From: Streptomyces actuosus
GTDB lineage: Bacteria; Actinomycetota; Actinomycetes; Streptomycetales; Streptomycetaceae
DNA: 64,000 nucleotides
Direction: 5' to 3'
NCBI RefSeq assembly: GCF_016921115.1
Contig: NZ_JAFFZS010000032.1
Span: 36,109 to 100,108 of the forward strand
The notes below the pieces were generated by a model. That model was not told the DNA's origin, did not search any database, and saw nothing but the letters and a program-made list of their open reading frames with translations. Both the position numbers and the translations under genes were made by a program. Position 1 is the stretch's first letter. Every line of letters begins with the position of its first letter. Below, piece after piece: positions 38,437 to 45,907 of this stretch.

Positions 38437-40422
38437 CTACCGCCGGGCCACCGCGGCGAGCACTCCGCTCACCGGTGCGGCGTTGGTGTAGGTGTAGTGG
38501 GGGCTGTCGTACTGGGGTCCGTCCTTCTCGTACTGGAAGTAGTAGTCGACCTCCGCTCCGGCCATGAGGCCGGAGATGGTGTACTCCCAGCGCTGTTCGG
38601 CGGAGTTGAACGTCAGGAAGTAGTTCTGCTGATCACCTCCGTCGACCTTGTAGTGGGCCACCACGAACTTCGGGGTGAATCCGTCGGGCTTGAACCACAG
38701 CCGCACGGTGGTCGCGTTCACCTGCTCCGCGCCCTGGTCGAACGTGCCGGCCCCGGGGGTGGGTTCGGTGGACGTCGGCGTGGGCGTGGGACCGGTCGGC
38801 GTCGGGGTGGGGGTCGGCTGCGGGGGGTTGCTCTTCTTGAGCGTGGCGAACAGGTCGGGCGAGGCGTTCATCCAGCCCATCACCGGGTTGTTGAGCTCGT
38901 CGAGCCACTTGCCCTTGATGTAGGGGTTGGTCTCCACCCGCGAGTCGCCCCAGAGGCCGCCCCACATGGCCTGAGCGTTCCACTCGGTGTTGATGTAGGC
39001 GACGGCCCGGACCACGTCGCGGTTCTCGTGCACCCAGTCGAAGAAGCCCGCGTACCAGCCGTACCAGATCTCCTCGTCGGTGACGGCACCGTTCCAGTAG
39101 TTGGTGCGGGCGTCCAGGTCGTAGCCCTGCGGCGTGGACTCGGCCACCATCATGGGCTTCCCGTGCGCCCGGGAGAACTCCAGCATCTGGTCGTACGGCG
39201 CCGGGAAGTACTGGAAGTAGGACACACCGGTCCAGTCCACGTAGTCGTCACCTGGGTACCACTGCTCGATGGGTTTGGTGGTCATGTAGGTGGCCGCCTG
39301 CCAGACGTAGGCCACGTTGTCCACGCCGAGCAGCCGGAAGCGGTCGACGATGTGCCGGAACGCCTTCACGTACCCGGTCGGGTCGTAGTGGTTCCACGGC
39401 CCGTCGAACTCGTACCCGATGCGCAGGTAGACCGGCCGGCCGTCGTCCTTGAACAGGTGGGCGAGGTGATCGACGTACTGGTCGTCGCGGCCGTCGGCGA
39501 TCTTGGCCAGGTTCTGGCCGGAGTTGTCGACGATGTACAGCCCCATCACCAGGGTGGAGTTCGGGTAGTCGCTCAGGTTCTCGTAGGCGTTGACGGGCCC
39601 TGCACCGTAGTCGACGCGTTCGTCGTCACGGCAGCCGTAGAGGATGTACGGCTGGTTGGCCTCGGCGATGTCGCAGTACGTCGTGGTGCCACCCGGGGCG
39701 GGCAGGCCGCCGTCCACGTACCCCTGGATGCCGCCGAGGTCCTGGCCGACGACCATCAGGGCCTTGCCGTCGGGCGGGATGAAGCGGCCGCTGACGTAGT
39801 GGTCGACCGGAGGCGGCGGCGGGGGGTCCCGCGGCGGCGGCACGGGAGAGCCGTCGTCCTGGGAGAACAGCGCCTGCTGCGGCACACGTTCGGCGGCCTT
39901 GCCGGGCGGCGCCCACTCCAGCTTCGCCGACGCCTCCCCCGCCGACTCGAAGTACTCCATGGTGACGTGGACCTTCTGGCCGCCCTTCAACTCGACGCGG
40001 CCCTTGATCCGGGTGGCCGGCATCACCGCCCAACGGCTGATCACCGGCTGGCCGTCCACCCACAGGCGCACGCCGTCGTCGGTGGTGGTGGTGTAGAACG
40101 TGTACACGCCGTCCGACGGCGGCATCAGCATGCCGGACCAGCGGATGGAGAAGTTGTCCCCGCCCACTCCGGGCGGTCCGCTCTGGCCCCAGTTGAAGTC
40201 GACGACGGGGTCGACCCGGGTGGCACTCGGTGTGCCGCTGAGCGTCTTGTTGTTGAAGCACTCGCCCTTCAGTCCGTCACCGCTCGGCATGGCCGCCGCC
40301 GCGGGTTCCGCCGCGCTGCCGGAGGAGGGCGAGGCGACGAAGAGTCCGAGTATCAGCGCGAGGATCGAGGTCAGCAGGAGTCCGCGTCTGCGCTGGGCGA
40401 CGCGGGGCACTGGTGATCGCAT
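38437..40422 (-). CDS. Secreted PA14-GH26 enzyme, probable endo-beta-1,3-xylanase, with CBM56-like domain
   Basis: 661 residues. Signal peptide (RRRGLLLTSILALILGLFVA); PA14 domain about 45-190; GH26 catalytic domain about 225-560; Pro/Thr linker; CBM56-like domain about 580-655 (DGGDQQNYFLTF, YYFQYEKDGPQYDSP). The GH26 part follows the beta-1,3-xylanase pattern: VVGQD, YGAGPVNAYENL, YLRIGYEFDGPWN (acid/base Glu338), WYPGDDYVDWTGVSYF, MMVAESTPQGYD (nucleophile Glu428), AYINTEWNAQAMWGG and WGDSRVETNPYIKGKWLDEL. I recall these blocks from the Vibrio beta-1,3-xylanases (TxyA, XYL4) rather than from GH26 mannanases. ATG 40422 has AAGGAG ten bases upstream. A GTTCAGTAAAC palindrome precedes the gene. 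The terminal domain lacks the Cys pairs of CBM31. Substrate assignment is by homology only. Confidence 0.85.
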   Translation of the reverse strand: MRSPVPRVAQRRRGLLLTSILALILGLFVASPSSGSAAEPAAAAMPSGDGLKGECFNNKTLSGTPSATRVDPVVDFNWGQSGPPGVGGDNFSIRWSGMLMPPSDGVYTFYTTTTDDGVRLWVDGQPVISRWAVMPATRIKGRVELKGGQKVHVTMEYFESAGEASAKLEWAPPGKAAERVPQQALFSQDDGSPVPPPRDPPPPPPVDHYVSGRFIPPDGKALMVVGQDLGGIQGYVDGGLPAPGGTTTYCDIAEANQPYILYGCRDDERVDYGAGPVNAYENLSDYPNSTLVMGLYIVDNSGQNLAKIADGRDDQYVDHLAHLFKDDGRPVYLRIGYEFDGPWNHYDPTGYVKAFRHIVDRFRLLGVDNVAYVWQAATYMTTKPIEQWYPGDDYVDWTGVSYFQYFPAPYDQMLEFSRAHGKPMMVAESTPQGYDLDARTNYWNGAVTDEEIWYGWYAGFFDWVHENRDVVRAVAYINTEWNAQAMWGGLWGDSRVETNPYIKGKWLDELNNPVMGWMNASPDLFATLKKSNPPQPTPTPTPTGPTPTPTSTEPTPGAGTFDQGAEQVNATTVRLWFKPDGFTPKFVVAHYKVDGGDQQNYFLTFNSAEQRWEYTISGLMAGAEVDYYFQYEKDGPQYDSPHYTYTNAAPVSGVLAAVARR

Positions 40423-41011
40423 GGTCGTGTCGGCTCCTTCTGCCCGGTGGGGGCGAGTGTGTGCCGGCCGCGGTCGCACGGCGTGCGAGAACGCCGCGGA
40501 AGCCGGCCGGTTGGGGGGTGAACAGCCGTGTCCGAACGGGACAGGGCCTCTCGCTCAATCCGGGGCCCGCGACCGCCCGGTCCGCGCGGAACGGACCGCG
40601 ACCGGCACCGGGCCGCCGGGGGCGGCACGGATGGGGTCACGGCTCCGGGGCACGGGCCGGGTGGCAGCGGATGCCCAAGCGGCTCTCTGACATCCGATGC
40701 GCATCACGCCTCGCGACGGTCTCCCGGGAGGCTCGGCCGGGCGCCTGCGCTCCACGCCCGCCCCCGCCCCCGCCGGTTTCCGCCACGAGGCACATTGGTA
40801 CGTTTACTGAACTTATGAATCTGCGGCAATACGGGCCGGGGCAGAAATCAGGACCGGTCCGGTGATTGACCGAAAGGTCACCCCGGGAAGTTTCGGGCAG
40901 CCCGACTCCCCCTGGACGAGGGGCCGTTATGATCAGGGACGTGGGGCAACCTCGACGGCGCGCTCTGAACCCCGGTCCATCACACGGCGACCGTGCACGC
41001 GTGCGGCCGTC
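40423..41011. promoter_or_regulatory. 589-bp divergent region between the GH26 and ROK genes
   Basis: No gene seen. It contains the palindrome listed at 40802-40812 within a less GC-rich patch (about 40785-40845: ACATTGGTACG ... TTATGAATCTGCGG), the best promoter candidate for either direction. Confidence 0.6.
40802..40812. promoter_or_regulatory. Candidate operator GTTCAGTAAAC (minus-strand reading)
   Basis: On the minus strand the site reads AAGTTCAGTAAACG. The 11-mer is palindromic at 8 of 10 flanking positions around a central G. The same GTTCAGTnAAC occurs at 48819-48829 upstream of the GH52 gene. The ROK-family regulator encoded next to it (41012-42295) is the natural candidate to bind both. 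Confidence 0.5.
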
Positions 41012-42295
41012 ATGAGCGGATTCACCCGGCTGCCGCCCGACGGCAGGGAACGCTTCGCAGCCCATCAGAGCACCATGCGGCGCCACAACCTGGCCCTCGT
41101 CATGCACCACATCAGTCAGCAGGGGCCCACGTCCCGCGCGCGGATCGCCTCGGCTCTCGGCCTGACCAAGGCCACGGTGTCGACGCTCGCGGACGAGTTG
41201 CTGCGCGCGGGACTGCTGGTCGAACTCGCCCCCGAACCCAGTCCGGGGGTCGGGCGGCGCGGCCAGCCGCTGGCCCTCAATCCCGAGGGACCGTCGGGAA
41301 TCGGCCTGGAGATCAACGTCGACCATGTCACCGTCTGCCTGATGGACCTGACCGGAACGGTCCGGCACGAGGACGTGCTGCGCGCCGACAACCGCGGCCG
41401 GAGCCCGCGGCAGGTCCTCGCCGACTCCGCGCCCCTGGTACGGCGGGCCCTGGAACTGGGCCGTGCGGACGGGCTCGACGTCATGGGCCTGGAAGTGGCG
41501 GTGCCGGGCATCGTCGCGTCGGACACCGGCCGGCTGCTGCGCGCGCCGAACCTGGGATGGTCGGACGTCGGCCTGGGCACGCTGCTGCCCCAGGTGCTGG
41601 ACCTGCCCGGCCTGCGCGTCGGGGTCGGCAACGAGGCCGACCTCGCGGCGCTGGGCGAGCTGTGGTTCGGCGGCGGCGCCGCGTGGGGCGACTTCATCCA
41701 CGTGTCGGGAGAGGTCGGCGTCGGCGCCGGGCTCGTCTTCGGCCACCGGCTCTTTCGCGGGGCCCACGGATACGCGGGCGAATTCGGCCATATGACGGTG
41801 CAACGGCGGGGTCCGCTGTGCCGGTGCGGGGCCCGGGGCTGCCTGGAGGTGTTCGCGGGCCAGGAGGCGATCCTGCGGGCCGCGGGCCTGGCGCACGTGC
41901 CCGGCACACGCCACGGAGGCCCTCCGGGGTCCGTGACCGCGCTACGTACCCTCGTGCAGCAGGGCGAGCCCCGCGCCCTCCAGGCTGTCGAAGGGGCCGG
42001 CGAGAAGCTGGGCATCGCCCTCTCCGGACTGGTCAACGTCCTGGATCCGGACACCGTCGTCCTCGGCGGGCTCTACGCGGTCCTCGCGCCCTGGCTCGTG
42101 CGCCCGCTGACCCGGGAACTGGAGCACCGGCTGGTCGTCGAGCGGGACGTGGACGCCCTGGTCAGGGTCTCCAGGCTGCCCGGCGACGCCGCGGCCCGGG
42201 GGGCAGCCGGGGCCGTCGTACGGCGACTCATCGCCGAACCTCCCACGGACCGGGGCCCGCAGGGGCGGCGGGACGGCGGCGGGACGACGGGCTGA
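41012..42295 (+). CDS. ROK-family transcriptional regulator (XylR-like)
   Basis: 427 residues. An N-terminal winged helix (RHNLALVMHHISQQGPTSRA, IASALGLTKATVSTLADELL) precedes a ROK sugar-kinase-like domain with GIGLEINVDHVTVCLMDLTG, the zinc-binding CRCGARGCLE motif and GHRLFRGAHGYAGEFGHM. With an intact helix-turn-helix it is a repressor of the XylR/NagC group, not a kinase. It is divergent from the GH26 gene and close to the GH52/GH26 operon, so it probably senses xylose or xylo-oligosaccharides. The ATG at 41012 lacks a strong ribosome-binding site; a start near 41075 would still keep most of the helix-turn-helix. Confidence 0.88.
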   Translation: MSGFTRLPPDGRERFAAHQSTMRRHNLALVMHHISQQGPTSRARIASALGLTKATVSTLADELLRAGLLVELAPEPSPGVGRRGQPLALNPEGPSGIGLEINVDHVTVCLMDLTGTVRHEDVLRADNRGRSPRQVLADSAPLVRRALELGRADGLDVMGLEVAVPGIVASDTGRLLRAPNLGWSDVGLGTLLPQVLDLPGLRVGVGNEADLAALGELWFGGGAAWGDFIHVSGEVGVGAGLVFGHRLFRGAHGYAGEFGHMTVQRRGPLCRCGARGCLEVFAGQEAILRAAGLAHVPGTRHGGPPGSVTALRTLVQQGEPRALQAVEGAGEKLGIALSGLVNVLDPDTVVLGGLYAVLAPWLVRPLTRELEHRLVVERDVDALVRVSRLPGDAAARGAAGAVVRRLIAEPPTDRGPQGRRDGGGTTG

Positions 42296-42363
42296 GACGG
42301 GCAGGCCGAGACCGGCGGGCGCCGCAAGTCCGAGGAGGATCCCTCCACGTCCCTACCGGGAGC

Positions 42364-42489
42364 GCGCCGCGTGCAACAGCCCATCTGCGCAACCTGGCCG
42401 TCGGCAGGCTGCGGTGGCTGCAAGTGGGCGGCATTGCCGGGACCACCCGAGCGATCCGGAGCGCCCCCGAACCCGCTGTCCGGATCTGA
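42364..42489 (+). pseudogene. Possible transposase C-terminal remnant
   Basis: In one frame the gap after the ROK gene reads ATAHLRNLAVGRLRWLQ, then GGIAGTTRAIRSAPEPAVRI and a stop. This resembles the C-terminal end of DDE transposases common in Streptomyces (HLRNLAV...LR...GxTNIA pattern). An imperfect inverted repeat GGCTTCATCAAC/GTTGAAGCC follows. There is no full element; the call is weak. Confidence 0.25.
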
Positions 42490-42592
42490 GGCTTCATCAA
42501 CAAGCTCGTGTTTTGGCGAGGTTGAAGCCGCCCCGGCCGACAGCACGGACCGACGGCGGCGCACGCGACCAGCGCCCGACCCGGGGGCGGCG

Positions 42593-43615
42593 TCAGTCGA
42601 GGGAGTGCAACATGGTGCTTCGCGCACTCTCGGCACTGAATCGCGCACCCTCCGACAGGGACGAGATCTTCTCCCCACCGAGCCGGATCCCTTCACCCCA
42701 TGCCTTCACCAGCACGGGCCCCTGCATATGAAGGCCTGCGGTCAGGCTGTCATCACTGGACGACGCAACCGTCTTTTGCCACGTGACGAGAATATTCCGT
42801 TCAGGATCTTCCCCGTACGGTGGAACATTTTCAGGCAGCCCTTGCGCCAGACCCGCACGGACTCGGTTCTCCCAGTCCGCCGCCGCCTCCTGGGTGAGCC
42901 TCGCGGTGACTTCATCAGCGACGGCATCCAGCGATCCAAGCACCCACCCGTTCGCCTTCGGCGCCGAGGGACCCTCAGCCCCCGAAGGGTCAGCAGCTTC
43001 CACAGCACTGTTCGGTGTCGCTGCGAGTTCATGCACAGCAGTCCGCGTAACACCTCTGCGCAGCTCGACATACGCGGCCGGAGTGGCAGAAATACCTCGC
43101 ATGACACGCATCAGGGGTTTTTGGAAGATGGCCATGTGCACACCGTCTTCATCCGCCCAGGGCGGGTCCGAGGGCGAGTCATGTCGTGAGTAATCGAAGC
43201 TTCCTGGCGCCAGGATTCCGTAGATGTCGGTCGAATAGTCGGCGAGCGCTTCGGCGAACGGTTCGGAAAAGTCTTCGTCCAGTGAGGTGGTGCCTGTTCT
43301 TCGCATCTGATCTTCGACAGCGAGCAGCGCGTCCTTCATTGCTTGCGCCTGCTTGATCGAGTGGTCCTCAGCACCGTCGCGAACTGCCGCCTTCTTGAGC
43401 GCGCCACCCAAGGCCGCACAGGTCGATTCCGCCTGATGGGCCGCGTCCAGGAGCCGTCGAATCTTGCCGTTCTTCGAAAGATCGTGGCAGAAGTCTGGCG
43501 AGTCGTCCCGCGTCGCGAACCATGCTGCGATGCCGCCGGTCATCACAGCGCAGGCGACGAGAGCCACCAACACCAGGGTTCCTCTCGACGCGCGGCGTCC
43601 CTCACTGTGGGGCAT
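42593..43615 (-). CDS. Hypothetical single-pass membrane protein
   Basis: 340 residues, not recognised. A hydrophobic segment at about 13-33 (GTLVLVALVACAVMTGGIAA) should anchor the N-terminus, with the rest outside. The body is mixed-helical and acidic, with two nearby Cys (FCHDL, STCAALGG) and no catalytic motif that I recognise. The ATG at 43615 has AGAGGAA five bases upstream. The gene follows a 107-residue small gene by 36 bases. Codon use is less GC-extreme than the glycosidase genes around it, which suggests that the pair was inserted between them. Confidence 0.7.
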   Translation of the reverse strand: MPHSEGRRASRGTLVLVALVACAVMTGGIAAWFATRDDSPDFCHDLSKNGKIRRLLDAAHQAESTCAALGGALKKAAVRDGAEDHSIKQAQAMKDALLAVEDQMRRTGTTSLDEDFSEPFAEALADYSTDIYGILAPGSFDYSRHDSPSDPPWADEDGVHMAIFQKPLMRVMRGISATPAAYVELRRGVTRTAVHELAATPNSAVEAADPSGAEGPSAPKANGWVLGSLDAVADEVTARLTQEAAADWENRVRAGLAQGLPENVPPYGEDPERNILVTWQKTVASSSDDSLTAGLHMQGPVLVKAWGEGIRLGGEKISSLSEGARFSAESARSTMLHSLD

Positions 43616-43651
43616 TTGATTCCTCTGGCAGAGTTCGTATATTTTGATGTC

Positions 43652-43975
43652 TCAGGTCACTCGATCACTGATATTTACTTGCTCCCACTTCTTGTGGGCC
43701 TTCTTCACCGCGGAGGAGGTCACCCAGCCATGGCCGTCCTCGGCGTCGAACGCCTTGACCACCGCATCGGTCTGCTCGTCGGCGTAGTCGCCGGACTCCC
43801 TCGTTTCAGGCTCGATGTGCTGCTCGATCGCCTTGGCCGCGGCCCGCTTCTCGGCAGGCGACGACGCCAAGTCCTTCTGACCGCTCGGAACACGACGAGG
43901 ATTCGCTGTGCCCCCCGGGTCGGCCGGGATCTGGTTGAGCTGCATTCGTGTCGATCCGTGCCCCGTTGTGGTCAT
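43652..43975 (-). CDS. Small hypothetical hydrophilic protein (107 aa)
   Basis: Not recognised as a named family. It is a soluble, charged and probably helical protein (SPAEKRAAAKAIEQHIEPET, ESGDYADEQTDAVVKAFDAE) with a C-terminal GWVTSSAVKKAHKKWEQ. Similar small helical proteins precede large secreted or membrane proteins in many Streptomyces genomes, possibly as secretion partners; that is only a resemblance. GGGGAG lies nine to ten bases before the ATG. It and the next gene form a two-gene unit that splits the polysaccharide locus. Confidence 0.65.
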   Translation of the reverse strand: MTTTGHGSTRMQLNQIPADPGGTANPRRVPSGQKDLASSPAEKRAAAKAIEQHIEPETRESGDYADEQTDAVVKAFDAEDGHGWVTSSAVKKAHKKWEQVNISDRVT

Positions 43976-44318
43976 GGCTCTCTGCTCTCCCCTTCGGGAA
44001 TCGGGTCCTGCGGTCTCGTACGGATACTTGAACAGGTTCGGCGCCGCGGGGAAGCGGGCGGAGGCACCGGATCGCTCCGGCGGCTCCGCCCGCGGAAGAC
44101 CGTCGCCACCACGCCGAGCAACATCATGACAGCGGCTCCAGGCCCGGCCGACAGGTGGTTGCTGCTCTGCTCACTCGACGCTGCGGCGCCAACCCGTTCT
44201 GCGCACCTCCAAGTTGCCGGTGATCCGGGGGTCCAAGGCCGACCGGTCGGGTCAGGGCCCGCGCCTGCCGCGACGTAACGGCCACCGGGCCGGACGCGGC
44301 CCGACCGGTCTCGCTCCG
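43976..44318. other. 343-bp gap before the small hypothetical gene
   Basis: No gene recognised. It holds the upstream region of the two hypothetical genes and the downstream region of the second GH26-like gene. A short hairpin (CGGGCC/GGCCCG, 44286-44303) lies 16 bases after the GH26-like stop and may act as a terminator. Confidence 0.5.
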
Positions 44319-45776
44319 TCAGGGTGCGGTGTTGACGAAGGTGGACCAAGGGGTGTCGTACTGGGGCCCGTTCTTCTCGTACTGCAGGCTGTAGGTGATC
44401 GTGGCGCCGGCGGGCACGCCGTCGATCGTGTACTCCCAGCGCCCCGGATCGGAGCCGGGCTGCATGAAGTAGTTCTGCTGCTCGCCCCCGTCGATGCGGA
44501 AGTGCGCCACCACGAAGCGCGGCGTGAACCTTTGGGGCCGCAGCCACAGGCGCACCTGAGTGGGCGTCACCTGCTCCGCACCCTGCTGGTAGGTGCCGTC
44601 ACCCGGCTCGCTGGGAGTCGGCGTGGGGGTCGGGGTCGAGGTGGGGGTCGGCGTGGGGGTCGGGGTGGGCGTGGGGTCGGGTCCCGGCTGCGGTGCGCCG
44701 TACTGCACGTAGCGCGGGTCGTCGAGCACCCGTCGGCGCCAGTGGTCCAGGACACCGGGGTCGCGCTGGAGGCGGGCGTCGGTCGCGGCGAAGCCGCCCG
44801 TCCAGCCGTGGGCCGCCCAGTCGTAGTTGATGTAGGTGAGGGCGCGGACGTCGTAGGTGTCCACGATGTCCAGCAGGCGGTCGAGGTAGTCGTTGAAGCG
44901 GGCCGGTGTGTCGTCCCAGGGGTTCTGGACCGACGACTCGGAGATCATGATCTTATTGCCGGTGCCGCGGGCGAACTCCAGCGACCGCCGCAGGTTCGGA
45001 TCCAGACGCTCGCCCGCGCAGTTGGGCGTGCCGTTGGCGTCCAGGCACACGTCGTTGTTGAAGGCCGAGAAGCCGATCCAGTCGACCCAGGTGTCACCGG
45101 GATACAGCTCGGTGGCGTCGGCGGTGCCGCGGACGGGGTGGTAGACGAACTCCACGTTGCCGACCGCGTCGGTGACGCGCAGCCGGTGCGCCACATAGTC
45201 GAAGGCGTCGTGGTAGGCCGACGGGTCGGCGGTGCGGGGGTCGAAGCGGGAGGGGTCGGTGTTGGCGTGCAGGTTGAGGCTCACCTCGTAGTCGATGCGG
45301 AGCAGGAAGTGCATCGAGGGATGGCTGCTGAGGGTGGCGGCGAGCCGGTCGAGCTGGGCGTCGTACTTGTGGGCCACGATGTCCCGTTCGACGGACACGC
45401 CTCCGTCGTACAGCCCGTAGCCGTGCAGCGTCATCGCGTCCTTCCAGCTCAGCCCGATCTCGGCGTAGGACTGGGGATGTTCCGCGGCGACGCGTTGCAG
45501 CAGGACGCGGCTGTCGTTGTTCAACTCGCCCGAGTACAGGTCGCCGTAGAGCGAGATCCCGGCGGGGACGCTCCCGGTCGAAGCGACGTAGTCCTCGTAG
45601 TCCTGTGCGTAGTCCTGGCCGATCAGGGTGAGGGTGCGGCCGGCGGCCGGTTCCTCCGCAGCTCCGCCGGTCAGCGGTCGGGCGGAGGCCCCGGCGGAGG
45701 CGCCCAGGGCGAGCAGGGCGGCGAGCAGCAGAGCCGGGGCTCTGCGGCGTGCGGGGTTCTTCGACATGGCGCGCAT
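44319..45776 (-). CDS. Secreted GH26-like glycosidase with CBM56-like domain
   Basis: 485 residues. Signal peptide RRRAPALLLAALLALGASAG; catalytic domain about 45-370 with LTLIGQDYAQDYEDYV, MHFLLRIDYEVSL (Glu164), YPGDTWVDWIGFSAFNND and KIMISESSVQNPW (Glu280); Pro/Thr linker of repeated PTPTPT; CBM56-like domain with DGGEQQNYFMQ and SLQYEKNGPQYDTPW. It is a distant paralogue of the enzyme at 38437-40422, with the same two catalytic glutamates but different loops, so its specificity may differ (exo-acting or another beta-1,3-linkage). ATG 45776 has AAGGAGG a few bases upstream. It follows the GH52 gene by 131 bases and is probably in its operon. Confidence 0.8.
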   Translation of the reverse strand: MRAMSKNPARRRAPALLLAALLALGASAGASARPLTGGAAEEPAAGRTLTLIGQDYAQDYEDYVASTGSVPAGISLYGDLYSGELNNDSRVLLQRVAAEHPQSYAEIGLSWKDAMTLHGYGLYDGGVSVERDIVAHKYDAQLDRLAATLSSHPSMHFLLRIDYEVSLNLHANTDPSRFDPRTADPSAYHDAFDYVAHRLRVTDAVGNVEFVYHPVRGTADATELYPGDTWVDWIGFSAFNNDVCLDANGTPNCAGERLDPNLRRSLEFARGTGNKIMISESSVQNPWDDTPARFNDYLDRLLDIVDTYDVRALTYINYDWAAHGWTGGFAATDARLQRDPGVLDHWRRRVLDDPRYVQYGAPQPGPDPTPTPTPTPTPTSTPTPTPTPSEPGDGTYQQGAEQVTPTQVRLWLRPQRFTPRFVVAHFRIDGGEQQNYFMQPGSDPGRWEYTIDGVPAGATITYSLQYEKNGPQYDTPWSTFVNTAP

Positions 45777-45907
45777 CGTGCCTCCTTGGCGGGTCGGTGG
45801 GGGGGTGCACGGGTGGGCGTCGGGACGGCCCGGCCGGGGAGCGACCGGGGGAAGGGGGCGGCGCACCGGGCGCGGGGCGCGGCAAAGGGCGCGGCGGTGG
45901 GGGCGGG

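Noticed and set aside
38437..40422. GH26 mannanase
   Set aside because: The blocks around both catalytic glutamates match beta-1,3-xylanases instead, and no other mannan-related gene is present.
44600..44690. Short tandem repeats (CRISPR-like or microsatellite)
   Set aside because: They encode the Pro/Thr linker of a glycosidase; there are no spacers and the reading frame is kept.
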